A DNA stretch of 64,000 nt from contig JACRAU010000004.1 of NCBI GenBank assembly GCA_016234655.1, positions 62,001-126,000 of the forward strand, given 5' to 3'. Shown here one piece after another: positions 7,881 to 16,309 of this stretch. The position numbers and the translations under genes are program-made. Numbering within the stretch: position 1 is the first letter of the stretch; each line of letters begins with the position of its first letter. Under the pieces are notes generated by a model that ran no database searches, had not been told where the DNA came from, and worked only from the letters and a program-made list of their open reading frames with translations. This DNA comes from Betaproteobacteria bacterium (GTDB lineage: Bacteria; Pseudomonadota; Gammaproteobacteria; Burkholderiales; Thiobacillaceae).

Positions 7881-8768
7881 ATGTCGCTACCGGCCGCCTT
7901 GCTATCGGTGATCCTGATCTGGTCGACCACGCCGCTCGCCATCAAGTGGAGCACGCTCGGCACCGGACCGAGCTTCGCCGTGTTCTCGCGCATGGCGCTG
8001 GGCGTGGTGCTCAGCTTGGTGCTGCTCGGCCTGCTGCGCATTCGCCTGCCGCTGCACCGCGCGGCCCGGCAGACCTATCTGGTCGGCGGCCTCAGCCTGT
8101 TCCTGGCCATGAGCCTGACCTACTGGTCGGCGCAATACGTCGGCTCCGGCCTGATCTCGGTGCTATTCGGCCTGTCGCCGCTGGTCACCGGCGTGGCCGC
8201 CGCCTACTGGCTGGAGGAACAGGCGCTGACGCCGAGCAAACTCGCCGGCATGCTGCTCGGCTTGATCGGCCTGGCCTTGGTGTTCCATGAAGGCCTGGGG
8301 CTGGGCAGCCAGGCCTTGGCCGGCATCGCCGCGCTGCTCGGCGCGGTAACGGCGCAATCGCTTGGTCTGGTGTGGATCAAGCGGATCGGCGATATGAGTT
8401 CACCGGTCGCGCTCAACCTGGGCGGGCTACTGGTCGCACTGCCGCTGTTTTTCCTGGCCTGGCTATGGGGCGACGGCCAGTGGCCGACGGCCCTGCCCGA
8501 GCGAGCCGGCGCCGCCATTCTCTACCTGGCCTTCTTCGGCTCGGTGCTGGGTTTCGTCGCCTACTACTACATGATTCGCCACATGGCGGCCGGCAGCGTC
8601 GCTCTGGTCACGCTGATCACGCCGGTGCTGGCGCTGCTGCTCGGCCACGCGCTGGATGGCGAGACGATAAGCGGCTTGGTCTGGCTGGGCACCGGCTGCA
8701 TCCTGGCCGGCCTCAGCCTGCACCAGTGGGGCGAACGCTGGTCGATGGCGATCATCACGCGCCGCTGA
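7881..8768 (+). CDS. EamA/DMT-family transporter
   Basis: A 295-residue integral membrane protein with about ten hydrophobic helices in two related halves, the layout of the drug/metabolite transporter (EamA) superfamily; the N-terminus has the typical WSTTPLAIKW segment. Members export amino acids, metabolites or drugs; the substrate cannot be inferred. Start has AGGAG a few bases upstream (GCAGGAGAATGAG). It stands alone after a terminator and converges with pilU, whose stop is only 5 bp away. Confidence 0.88.
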   Translation: MSLPAALLSVILIWSTTPLAIKWSTLGTGPSFAVFSRMALGVVLSLVLLGLLRIRLPLHRAARQTYLVGGLSLFLAMSLTYWSAQYVGSGLISVLFGLSPLVTGVAAAYWLEEQALTPSKLAGMLLGLIGLALVFHEGLGLGSQALAGIAALLGAVTAQSLGLVWIKRIGDMSSPVALNLGGLLVALPLFFLAWLWGDGQWPTALPERAGAAILYLAFFGSVLGFVAYYYMIRHMAAGSVALVTLITPVLALLLGHALDGETISGLVWLGTGCILAGLSLHQWGERWSMAIITRR

Positions 8769-8773
8769 GCGGA

Positions 8774-9892
8774 CTAGAGGTTGGGCAAGTCCCCCGGCAA
8801 CGGCGGCAGGATGCTACGCTCTTCGGCGACGGCTTGCTCGCCGTGGATCAGCAGGTGGAACTGGCGCGGCGAGTCGGTGTTGGCCTCGGCCTCCTCGTAA
8901 CTGATCTTGCCCTCGCGATGGAGCGTGGCCAGGGCCTGATCGAAGGTCTGCGACTCGCCCATCAAGCGCTCCTCCATGCGCTGCTTGATCTCGTCCAGGC
9001 GCCCCTCGCGAATCAGTTGCCGCATGCCGGGATCTGCGATGAATATCTCCAGCGCGGCCACCCGCTGGCCGTCGACCGTGCGCACCAGGCGCTGGGCGAC
9101 GATGGCGACCAGGCAGGAGGCCAGGTCGAACAGGATGTTGTTGCGCTGATCGAGCGGGAAGAAGTTGACGATGCGGGTCAAGGCCTGATGGCTGTTGATC
9201 GCATGCAGCGAGGACAGGCAAAGCTGGCCGGTGTTGGCATAGTTGATAACATGGTGCATGGTCTGCCGGTCGCGGGTCTCGCCGATCATGATCATGTCCG
9301 GCGCCTCGCGCAGCGCGTTGATCAGGGCGCTGTCGTACGACTCGGTATCGGAACCGATCTCGCGCTGGCTGATGACCGACTGCTTGCGCTGGAACACGAA
9401 CTCGATCGGGTCTTCCACCGTCAGGATATGCCCAGGCAGGTTGGCGTTACGGTGTTCGAGCATGGCCGCCATCGTGGTCGACTTGCCGGAGCCGGTGGAA
9501 CCGACCACCAGGATCAAGCCGTGCTTCTCCATGGCCAGCCGGCCGAGAATATCGGGCAAGCCCATGTCGGCCAGGGCCGGCACCGTCGTGGACAGCCGGC
9601 GGATGACCATGGCGACGGTGCCGCGCTGGCGGTAGAGATTGGCCCGGAAGCGGCCGATGCCATCCAGGCTGTAGCCGAAGTTGAGTTCGTTGCGCGACTC
9701 GAACTGATGTATCCGTTCGGCATCCATCAACTCATAGGCCAACTGTTTGACGCCCTCGGCCGTCAGCTCCGGCATGGCAACGGGATAAACCACGCCCGCC
9801 ACCTTGATGCCGGCCGGCGCGCCCGCCGTGAAGAACAGGTCCGACGCCTGCTTCTGGACCATGGCTTGCAGGAATTGTGCAATTGTCGACAT
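8774..9892 (-). CDS. pilU: Type IV pilus retraction ATPase PilU
   Basis: A hexameric motor ATPase that helps PilT depolymerise type IV pili for twitching motility and DNA uptake. The 372-residue product has the secretion-ATPase set: Walker A GSTGSGKST, Asp box ILTVEDPIE, Walker B DMIMIGE and His box SLHA. The C-terminal extension (MEERLMGESQTFDQALATL) is typical of PilU and not PilT. The start has AGGAG eight bases upstream. PilT, its usual neighbour, is not in the window. It joins the minor pilin operon at 30-37 kb as evidence of functional pili. Confidence 0.92.
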   Translation of the reverse strand: MSTIAQFLQAMVQKQASDLFFTAGAPAGIKVAGVVYPVAMPELTAEGVKQLAYELMDAERIHQFESRNELNFGYSLDGIGRFRANLYRQRGTVAMVIRRLSTTVPALADMGLPDILGRLAMEKHGLILVVGSTGSGKSTTMAAMLEHRNANLPGHILTVEDPIEFVFQRKQSVISQREIGSDTESYDSALINALREAPDMIMIGETRDRQTMHHVINYANTGQLCLSSLHAINSHQALTRIVNFFPLDQRNNILFDLASCLVAIVAQRLVRTVDGQRVAALEIFIADPGMRQLIREGRLDEIKQRMEERLMGESQTFDQALATLHREGKISYEEAEANTDSPRQFHLLIHGEQAVAEERSILPPLPGDLPNL

Positions 9893-10031
9893 GATGATCT
9901 CCTCACCTCCCGTTTAGCATACCCGCCGAGCAGGCTAATGCGAAGCCGGCCTAGTAGAGACGAACCGGAACTCGATGCCCGGCGCTTGTACTAATATGGA
10001 CTGCGTCAATAAGGACACAGGAGGAACCCCC

Positions 10032-11093
10032 ATGATCGCCAATCCCCTTTCCAAGGCTTGGGTCTGGCTCGGGCTATGCGGCTTGCTGCTGGCAAGCCCC
10101 GCGCAGGCCGAGACCAAGGGCCGCTTTCTCGGCGGCATTCCCACCGAATATCCGGCCTGGTTCAAGGAGAGTTTTCTGCACTTGAAGGAAGACATCGCCG
10201 AGGCCAAGACGACGGGCAAGCGGGTGATGCTCATCTTCCATCAGAACAACTGTCCCTATTGCAATGCTTTGGTCGAGCGCAACCTGAGCCAGAAAGACAT
10301 CGAGGATGCCGTGCGCAAGCAATTCGATGTGGTGGCGATCAATATGTGGGGCGACAAGGAGGTCACCGGCCTGGACGGCAAGGCCTACACCGAGAAGGGC
10401 TTCGCCGCCGCCAACAAAGTGCAGTTCACGCCGACCATCCTGTTCTTCGACGAGACCGGACAAGTGGTGTTGCGCCTGAACGGCTACGTGCCGCCGGCCC
10501 GGTTCAAGACCGCCATCGACTACGTCGGCCAGCGCCAAGAAAAGACGATGAGCTACCGCGATTACGCCGCCGCCCACGAGCCGGTACCGGCCCAGGGTGA
10601 GATGCGGGCAGAGGCATTCTTCCGCCCTGCCCCGTTCGACCTCGTGCCCAAGGGCAAGCCCATCGCCGTGTTCTTCGAGCAGAAGGATTGCCCGGCCTGC
10701 GACGAGCTGCACGCCAAGGTCTTGCCGGACAAGGCCACGCGCCAAGTCATCGGCCGCTTCCACGCCGTGCAGCTCAATATGTGGGGCAACGATCCGGTGG
10801 TCACGCCCGACGGCAAGCGGACCACCGCGCGCGAGTGGGCCAAGGCCCTAGATGTAAAGTACGCCCCGACCATCGTGCTGTTCGATGCAAATGGCCGCGA
10901 GGTCATCCGCTCCGAGGCCTTCTTCAAGGTCTTCCACACCCAGGGCATCTTCAGCTACGTCGACAGCGGCGCCTACAAGAAAGAGCCCAGCTTCCAGCGT
11001 TATCTGGAAGGCCGGGCCGAGGCCGTGCGCCAGTCCGGCAAGGATGTCGACATCTGGCGCCTGGCCGACGAGCCGGCCGACAAAAGGCCTTGA
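10032..11093 (+). CDS. Periplasmic protein with two tandem thioredoxin folds (SoxW-like)
   Basis: A 353-residue exported protein with a signal peptide ending SPAQA. It carries two related thioredoxin-like domains: the first with CPYC (in HQNNCPYCNALV), the second with CPAC (in EQKDCPACDELH). Each is followed by the same landmarks, NMWG and a TPTI or APTI cis-Pro segment, so the protein arose by internal duplication. Proteins of this type serve thiol-disulfide exchange in the periplasm and are common in sulfur oxidisers (SoxW-like). The start has a strong AGGAGG site. Its stop overlaps the start of the next gene (TTGA), so translation is coupled. Confidence 0.85.
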   Translation: MIANPLSKAWVWLGLCGLLLASPAQAETKGRFLGGIPTEYPAWFKESFLHLKEDIAEAKTTGKRVMLIFHQNNCPYCNALVERNLSQKDIEDAVRKQFDVVAINMWGDKEVTGLDGKAYTEKGFAAANKVQFTPTILFFDETGQVVLRLNGYVPPARFKTAIDYVGQRQEKTMSYRDYAAAHEPVPAQGEMRAEAFFRPAPFDLVPKGKPIAVFFEQKDCPACDELHAKVLPDKATRQVIGRFHAVQLNMWGNDPVVTPDGKRTTAREWAKALDVKYAPTIVLFDANGREVIRSEAFFKVFHTQGIFSYVDSGAYKKEPSFQRYLEGRAEAVRQSGKDVDIWRLADEPADKRP

Positions 11094-11479
11094 GCCGACC
11101 CGCCGCCTGCCCGTGCGGCAGCGGCCGTGCGCATGCTGCCTGCTGCGGCCCCTATCTGGCGCGCACCGCGCTACCGGATACGGCCGAGCAATTGATGCGC
11201 TCGCGCTACAGCGCCTATGTGCTGCTCGACGCAGACTACCTGCTGGCCACCTGGCACCCGGACACCCGGCCGGCCGCGCTCGATCTCGACGAAGACCCGC
11301 CGCCCAAGTGGCTGGGCCTGGACGTGAAACGGCACGAGGCACAAGACGCCAGCCATGCCACGGTGGAATTCGTCGCGCGCTACAAGGTCAATGGCCGCGC
11401 CTTGCGGCTGACCGAATGCAGCCGGTTCGAACGGCTTGGCGACCGTTGGTATTACCGTGACGGCCGCATCGATCCCTAG
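11090..11479 (+). CDS. YchJ-family protein with SEC-C motif
   Basis: A 129-residue protein with the SEC-C zinc motif CPCGSG...CCGPYL at the N-terminus and the following conserved core (MRSRYSAYV, DADYLLATWHP, VEFVARYK, FERLGDRWYY) of the YchJ/UPF0225 family, whose function is unknown. The proposed start is TTG at 11090, overlapping the stop of the thioredoxin-like gene (TTGA) and placing the motif seven residues from the N-terminus as in homologues. The TTG is preceded by AAAAGG. Confidence 0.85.
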   Translation: MSRPAACPCGSGRAHAACCGPYLARTALPDTAEQLMRSRYSAYVLLDADYLLATWHPDTRPAALDLDEDPPPKWLGLDVKRHEAQDASHATVEFVARYKVNGRALRLTECSRFERLGDRWYYRDGRIDP

Positions 11480-11536
11480 CCGGCCGGACGTGCGCGATCG
11501 CGCGCCAACGACCGAATAATGCGCGGCAATTTTCGG

Positions 11537-11565
11537 TTGACCGCACAAAATCAAACGCGTATAAG
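11537..11565 (+). promoter_or_regulatory. Promoter of the cold-shock gene
   Basis: TTGACC (11537-11542), a 17-bp spacer and TATAAG (11560-11565) give a near-consensus sigma-70 promoter. Transcription from about 11572 would leave an untranslated leader of about 115 nt before the cold-shock ATG, the long leader typical of cspA-type genes. Confidence 0.7.
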
Positions 11566-11687
11566 GCGAGCTGTGTTTGCTTTCAAGTCGTTCGCAGTAT
11601 GGTTCGTGCCGGATGCCGCCTTGGATTTGAACATGCAGTACGTCGAGTCCGCTCGACTTTAATTTTTCATTGATTGAGGATTTTGCA

Positions 11688-11891
11688 ATGACGACTGGTA
11701 CCGTGAAATGGTTTAACGAGACCAAAGGTTTTGGCTTCATTACCCCCGACGGCGGCGGCGAGGATGTTTTCGCCCACTTCTCCGCTATCAACATGAGTGG
11801 TTTTAAGACCCTGAAAGACGGTCAGCGCGTTTCGTTCGAAATCGTGCAGGGCCCCAAGGGCAAGCAGGCCTCCAACATCCAGGCCGCTTAA
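11688..11891 (+). CDS. Cold-shock protein (CspA family)
   Basis: A 67-residue single cold-shock domain that binds single-stranded nucleic acids and acts as an RNA chaperone. Both RNA-binding motifs are present: KGFGFI (RNP1) and VFAHF (RNP2-like). The start at MTTGTVKWF is the usual one and has GAGG about eight bases upstream. Preceded by a strong promoter and a long leader, and followed at once by an intrinsic terminator, so it is a single-gene transcript. Confidence 0.95.
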   Translation: MTTGTVKWFNETKGFGFITPDGGGEDVFAHFSAINMSGFKTLKDGQRVSFEIVQGPKGKQASNIQAA

Positions 11892-11910
11892 TTCGGACCT
11901 CGATTTCCTA

Positions 11911-11939
11911 AAACCGGGGCACATGCCCCGGTTTTTTTA
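11911..11939. terminator. Bidirectional intrinsic terminator
   Basis: AACCGGGGC (11912-11920) and GCCCCGGTT (11925-11933) form a GC-rich stem with loop ACAT and a T-run on the plus strand; the A-run before the stem serves the convergent patatin gene on the minus strand. Confidence 0.9.
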
Positions 11940-11942
11940 CGC

Positions 11943-12839
11943 CTAGCGCGCCTGTTCGCGCGCTTGCGCCAAGCGCGACTTGATGCCCGGCAAGGCCGCC
12001 AGGGTGGCCACTTCTCCCGCCAGGATCGCCGCGTGCCGGGCATCGAAATCGGTCGATTTCACATCCGGCATCGTCGGCTGGATCGCCGCATCCGCCCGCT
12101 GCAATTCCTGTTGCTTGATCGACTGCCCCATGATCGCCGTGGTTTGCAGGATCACGCCGATCGTGCCGGACACCTGCTGCTCGGCCGGCCGGCTGGCGAT
12201 GTCGACCGCAATCACGAAATCGGCCCCCATCTCGCGCGCGAGATTCACCGGCACCGGCGCCACCAGGCCGCCGTCCACATAATCCCGGCCGGCGATGCGC
12301 ACCGGTTGAAATACGCCGGGCACGCTCGACGAGGCGCGCACCGCCATGCCGGTATTGCCCCGGCGGAACACGATGGCCTTGCCGGTATGCAGATCGGTCG
12401 CGACGATACCCAACGGCCGGAGCAATTGCTCGATCGGCCGATTGCGCACCATGCGGTTGACGTAGTTCTGCAGCGCCTCGCCCTTGATCAGCCCGCCGTA
12501 TTGGCCTAGGAAGGGCACGGCCCAATCGGCGATCTCGGCCTCGTCCATCTTCAAGGCCAGCTCGTGCAATTGGTGGCCGCTGAAACCGGCCGCGTACAAG
12601 GCGCCGATGACGCTGCCGGCGCTGGTGCCCATGATCATGTCGGGGACGATGCCGTTGGCCTCCAACACCTTGATCACGCCGATGTGGGCGAAGCCGCGTG
12701 CCGCGCCGCCGCCCAGGGCCAAGCCGACGCGCGGTGGCCGGGGCTCGGGCTTTGCCGGCGGTTGGGCGCAGGCCGCCAGTAATAGGCCGGGCAAGGCCAG
12801 GCAGAGGCCTCGGCGTTTAAGGGAAAAGCTTGCTTTCAT
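11943..12839 (-). CDS. Patatin-like phospholipase, lipoprotein (RssA-like)
   Basis: A 298-residue predicted lipid hydrolase. The N-terminus is a lipoprotein signal peptide with lipobox LAAC. The patatin catalytic dyad is intact: GTSAGS (nucleophile Ser within GxSxG) and DGG (in YVDGGLVAP), with the glycine-rich oxyanion loop GLALGGGAARGFAH. Homologues hydrolyse phospholipids or fatty acyl esters. The start was placed at the Met that begins the signal peptide; the reading frame is open upstream without a plausible signal. The gene lies divergent from the Hpt-HD-GYP gene. Confidence 0.9.
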   Translation of the reverse strand: MKASFSLKRRGLCLALPGLLLAACAQPPAKPEPRPPRVGLALGGGAARGFAHIGVIKVLEANGIVPDMIMGTSAGSVIGALYAAGFSGHQLHELALKMDEAEIADWAVPFLGQYGGLIKGEALQNYVNRMVRNRPIEQLLRPLGIVATDLHTGKAIVFRRGNTGMAVRASSSVPGVFQPVRIAGRDYVDGGLVAPVPVNLAREMGADFVIAVDIASRPAEQQVSGTIGVILQTTAIMGQSIKQQELQRADAAIQPTMPDVKSTDFDARHAAILAGEVATLAALPGIKSRLAQAREQAR

Positions 12840-13043
12840 GGAGATCGGCCTATGGGACTGGGCCATTTCGGCTGCCAAACACGGGCCGCTAGAATAGCCG
12901 CGACAACACCCGCTTGCCAGCACAAATCGGGCCACGCCCGCCACTTTCCCGGGCTATATCCGTATTGTGATACCCAAGGCCGGCAAACGGTGACAAGATA
13001 GCCGGTATTCAACGCATGCAAACAACGGAACAGAGGAGACGGT

Positions 13044-14150
13044 ATGTCCATCCTTGACGATTGGGCCTCGGATAGCGGCCTCGATAAAGAGGTGTTGAAC
13101 GATTACCTCGATACCATCATCGACAACGCGCGCGCCGTCGAGACGCAGATCGACTCGCTGCGCAACAAGCCCGATTCGCTGGAAGCGGTGGCCACGCTGT
13201 TCCGCGTCTTCCACAACCTGAAGGGCGATGCCCTGATCTGCCGCTTCGACGCCGGCGAACAGATCGCGCACCTGATCGAGTCGATCATCCTGCGCGTGCG
13301 CTCGGGCGAGATCAAGATCACCGAATTCCTGGGCGAAGCCATTCTGCTCGCCTACGACCGCCTGGAGTTGGCCGCCCGCGCGCTGATCGACGACAAGCCA
13401 CCGAGCCAGCTCAAGATCGACGAGACCATCCAGGGCCTGACCGAGCTGACCACGGCCAAGCCGGAAAAGATCGACCCGCTCGCCCGGGGCATGATCGAGA
13501 CCATCTCCGGCTTCCGGCTATCGGAGCAGACCGCCGATCACGATGTCATTCCGCTGGCCACGGTCGAATCCGTGGCCGGAGACCGGATCGACGACCTGCT
13601 GTTCTTCCGCTCGCTGGCCTGGCAGCTCGAACAACGCTCGCCGCTGTTCAACGGCCGCACCTCGCGCAACCTGCAACTCGCCCACGCCATCAACGAGGCC
13701 GCCGGCAAGCCGATCGACCCGCTGCAACTCGAAGTGGCGATCTATATGCACGATGTCGGCATGATGTTCCTGCCCGAGTCGGTGTGGCTGAAGGCCGGCG
13801 CCTTGAGCACGACGGAAAAATCCCTGCTGCAGCGGCACCCGAATTACGGCGCCGGGCTATTGGTCAGGATACCGGGCTGGGAAGAGGCCGCGCGCATCGT
13901 CGCCCAACACCACGAAACGCCGGACGGGCGCGGCTATCCGGCCGGCCTGAAGAGCAAGCAGATATGTCCGGGCGCCAAGCTGATGGCCATCGTCGATGCC
14001 TATGAGTCGGTCATGCTGAAGCAGAGCCATCGCGGCCAGGGCCGTTCGATGTTGCGGGCCGCCGCCGAGATCAACGCCTCGGAACGGCAGTTTGCCGAGG
14101 AGTGGATCGAACCGTTCAACCGCGTCGCGCGCGCGATGCTGGAGGCGTGA
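13044..14150 (+). CDS. Hpt-domain / HD-GYP fusion protein
   Basis: A 368-residue protein that appears to join a histidine phosphotransfer (Hpt) domain to a cyclic-di-GMP phosphodiesterase. Residues ~20-115 are helical with FHNLKGDA, where His57 is in the position of the phosphorylated His in Hpt domains (usually HxLKG). The C-terminal part has an HD pair at 236-237 (YMHDVGM) and HHETPDGRGYP at 289-299, the HD-GYP signature. This suggests control of c-di-GMP breakdown by phosphorelay. The start has GGAGA a few bases upstream (CAGAGGAGACGGT). No kinase is adjacent. Confidence 0.85.
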   Translation: MSILDDWASDSGLDKEVLNDYLDTIIDNARAVETQIDSLRNKPDSLEAVATLFRVFHNLKGDALICRFDAGEQIAHLIESIILRVRSGEIKITEFLGEAILLAYDRLELAARALIDDKPPSQLKIDETIQGLTELTTAKPEKIDPLARGMIETISGFRLSEQTADHDVIPLATVESVAGDRIDDLLFFRSLAWQLEQRSPLFNGRTSRNLQLAHAINEAAGKPIDPLQLEVAIYMHDVGMMFLPESVWLKAGALSTTEKSLLQRHPNYGAGLLVRIPGWEEAARIVAQHHETPDGRGYPAGLKSKQICPGAKLMAIVDAYESVMLKQSHRGQGRSMLRAAAEINASERQFAEEWIEPFNRVARAMLEA

Positions 14151-14187
14151 TAAGGTAGCGGGCCGTTCTGCCTGGATTCGGTTTTTC

Positions 14188-15354
14188 ATGTCCGTCATCG
14201 CCCGTTTGCACGAACAGCAGACCCGCCTGATCGCGTTGCGCCGCGAGTTGCACGCCCACCCCGAGTTGGGCTTCGAGGAGCACCGCACCGGCGACGTGGT
14301 CGCCAAGACCCTACTCGATGCCGGCATCGAGGTGCATCGCGGCCTGGCCGGCACCGGCGTGGTCGGCGTGCTGAAGAACGGCAACGGCCCGCGCACGATC
14401 GGCCTGCGCGCCGACATGGACGCCCTGCCCATCCACGAGCAAAACGCTTTTCCGCACCGCTCCGCGCACGATGGCAAGATGCACGCCTGCGGCCACGACG
14501 GCCACACCGCGATGCTGCTCGCTGCCGCCGAATACCTAGCCGCCAGCCGCCACTTCGACGGCACCATCGTCTTCATCTTCCAGCCGGCCGAAGAAACCGT
14601 GGGCGGCGCCCGCGTGATGATCGAGCAAGGCCTGTTCCGGCAATTCCCGGTCGACCAGGTATTTGGCATGCACAACTGGCCCGGCCTGCCGGCCGGGCAA
14701 TTCGCCATCCACCACGGCCCGGTCATGGCCTGCGCCGATCAGTTCGACATCGCCATCCACGGCCATGGCGCCCACGCCGCCATGCCGCACCAGGGCTTCG
14801 ATCCGGTCCTCGCCGGCGCGGCGCTGGTGCAGGCCTTGCAGGGCATCGCATCGCGCAACGTCGACCCGCTCGATGCCGTGGTCTTGAGCGTGACCCGGTT
14901 CCAGGCCGGCGAGGCCTATAACGTGATCCCGGATGTCGTCACCGTCGGCGGCACGGTGCGCGCCTTCCGGGCCGAGGTCGAAGACCGGGTCGAGGCCGCG
15001 ATGCAACGCGTCTGCGCCGGCATCGCCGCCGCCCACGGCGTGCGGATCGAGTTGAACTACCATCGTGGCTACCCGCCGACGGTGAACACCGCCGCCGAGG
15101 CGGCGATCTGCCAGGGCCTCATCGCGCGATTGGTCGGCGAACAGAACGCGCGCACCGACCTCAGGCCCTCGATGGGCGCGGAAGACTTCTCTTACATGCT
15201 GCGCGAGAAGCCGGGCTGCTATGTCTGGATCGGCAACGGCCTGGGCGAGGGCGGCTGCATGCTGCACAACCCGCATTACGATTTCAACGACGACATCCTG
15301 ACCCTGGGCGCCAGCTACTGGGTGCGGCTGGCCGAGCATCTGCTGCCCGCTTGA
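14188..15354 (+). CDS. M20 family amidohydrolase (hippurate hydrolase-like)
   Basis: A 388-residue zinc-dependent hydrolase of the M20D group (aminoacylase / hippurate hydrolase / IAA-amino acid hydrolase). Motifs: RRELHAHPELGFEE, GLRADMDALPI, MHACGHDGHTAM, PAEETVGGARVMIEQG, MHNWPG and SMGAEDFSYM, carrying the metal-ligand Cys, His and Glu. It would cleave N-acylated amino acids in the cytoplasm. Start at the ATG opening MSVIARLHEQ, 37 bp after the Hpt-HD-GYP gene; no strong ribosome site. The gene is convergent with the endonuclease-like gene. Confidence 0.9.
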   Translation: MSVIARLHEQQTRLIALRRELHAHPELGFEEHRTGDVVAKTLLDAGIEVHRGLAGTGVVGVLKNGNGPRTIGLRADMDALPIHEQNAFPHRSAHDGKMHACGHDGHTAMLLAAAEYLAASRHFDGTIVFIFQPAEETVGGARVMIEQGLFRQFPVDQVFGMHNWPGLPAGQFAIHHGPVMACADQFDIAIHGHGAHAAMPHQGFDPVLAGAALVQALQGIASRNVDPLDAVVLSVTRFQAGEAYNVIPDVVTVGGTVRAFRAEVEDRVEAAMQRVCAGIAAAHGVRIELNYHRGYPPTVNTAAEAAICQGLIARLVGEQNARTDLRPSMGAEDFSYMLREKPGCYVWIGNGLGEGGCMLHNPHYDFNDDILTLGASYWVRLAEHLLPA

Positions 15355-15380
15355 TTCAGCCCAGATTGATTCAGCCTAGC
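15351..15380. repeat. 15-bp tandem duplication across two stop codons
   Basis: TTGATTCAGCCCAGA (15351-15365) is followed directly by TTGATTCAGCCTAGC (15366-15380), 13 of 15 bases the same. The first copy holds the stop of the M20 gene on the plus strand and the second holds the stop of the convergent gene on the minus strand. Confidence 0.7.
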
Positions 15381-16219
15381 TCGATCCATACCGGCTGGTG
15401 GTCCGACGCGGCCGTCCGGGCATCCGCCTCGCACGCCCGCAAACGCCCGGCCAAGTCCTCGGTGACATAGATGAAGTCATAGCAGCTCGGCCGGTCGAGC
15501 CAGTCGACCGGGTGGATACCGGCGGTGGGCGCATGCGCCAGATTGGGATGCACCGTCTCCCAGGCATCCCTGAAGACGGGCTCGCCGCCCTCGAAGCGGG
15601 CGAGCAAGCGGTGACGCTCCGGCGCGTCCGGCCCGGCGTTCATGTCGCCGCAGAGGATGGCCGAGGCCGGCCGGGGCGAGGTGCTGAACGGCCCCGGCTC
15701 GGCCTCGGCCGGCCGCGCGACGCGGGCATGGGCGCAGGCCGCCACATGCACGGTGCGGATCGCCTCCACCTGCGCCAGACGTTGGGCCGGCGAGTAATAC
15801 TCCAGGTGCGTGGTCAGCACCCGTAGCGGGCCGTGGCCGGTATCGAGCACCGCCTCCAGCAACACGCGTTGCATGCTCGGCGCCGCCGCATCGGCCGGCC
15901 AGGGCAGCAGATGGCGGAAGACCTGGCCGACCGGCAGGCGCGACAGGATCAGATTGCCGAACAGCTTGCGGCCGCCGCCGCTCGCGGGCAGGTCCACGGC
16001 GGGACCGTAGACCGGCAAATGTCCGGGGAACAGGCGATATAGCTCGCTCACCCCGTCCTCGCCCCGGCTGCCCGGCAGCTCGGCGAAATTGACCGCGACC
16101 TCTTGCAGGCAGATCACGTCGAACTCGCCATGGGCCGCGATGGCCGCGTGAATCCGCGCCAGGTCGACCCGGCCGTCCATGCCGCGCCCCCATTGGATGT
16201 TCCACGTCAGCAGCCGCAT
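15371..16219 (-). CDS. Endonuclease/exonuclease/phosphatase family protein
   Basis: A 282-residue cytoplasmic protein of the EEP superfamily (metal-dependent phosphoesterases such as exonuclease III and inositol phosphatases). Motifs: TWNIQWGRG, ICLQEV (catalytic Glu), TTHLEYYS, CGDMNAGPD and SDHQPVW (catalytic Asp-His near the C-terminus). Substrate unknown. The start at MRLLTWN has GGGGA about 8 bases upstream; an in-frame ATG seven codons earlier is possible. Divergent from the Hsp33 gene. Confidence 0.87.
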   Translation of the reverse strand: MRLLTWNIQWGRGMDGRVDLARIHAAIAAHGEFDVICLQEVAVNFAELPGSRGEDGVSELYRLFPGHLPVYGPAVDLPASGGGRKLFGNLILSRLPVGQVFRHLLPWPADAAAPSMQRVLLEAVLDTGHGPLRVLTTHLEYYSPAQRLAQVEAIRTVHVAACAHARVARPAEAEPGPFSTSPRPASAILCGDMNAGPDAPERHRLLARFEGGEPVFRDAWETVHPNLAHAPTAGIHPVDWLDRPSCYDFIYVTEDLAGRLRACEADARTAASDHQPVWIELG

Positions 16220-16309
16220 CTTCACGTCCCCAGTGATCATCGGAATTCGCCCGGCCTGCCCGAACCGATAAAATGGGAGTATCGATCAATTCCCGGATTG
16301 GAGCACCCC

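Noticed and set aside
8372-9994. 540-codon plus-strand frame over the 3' end of the transporter and pilU
   Set aside because: It is a codon-bias shadow of pilU; pilU has all secretion-ATPase motifs on the other strand.
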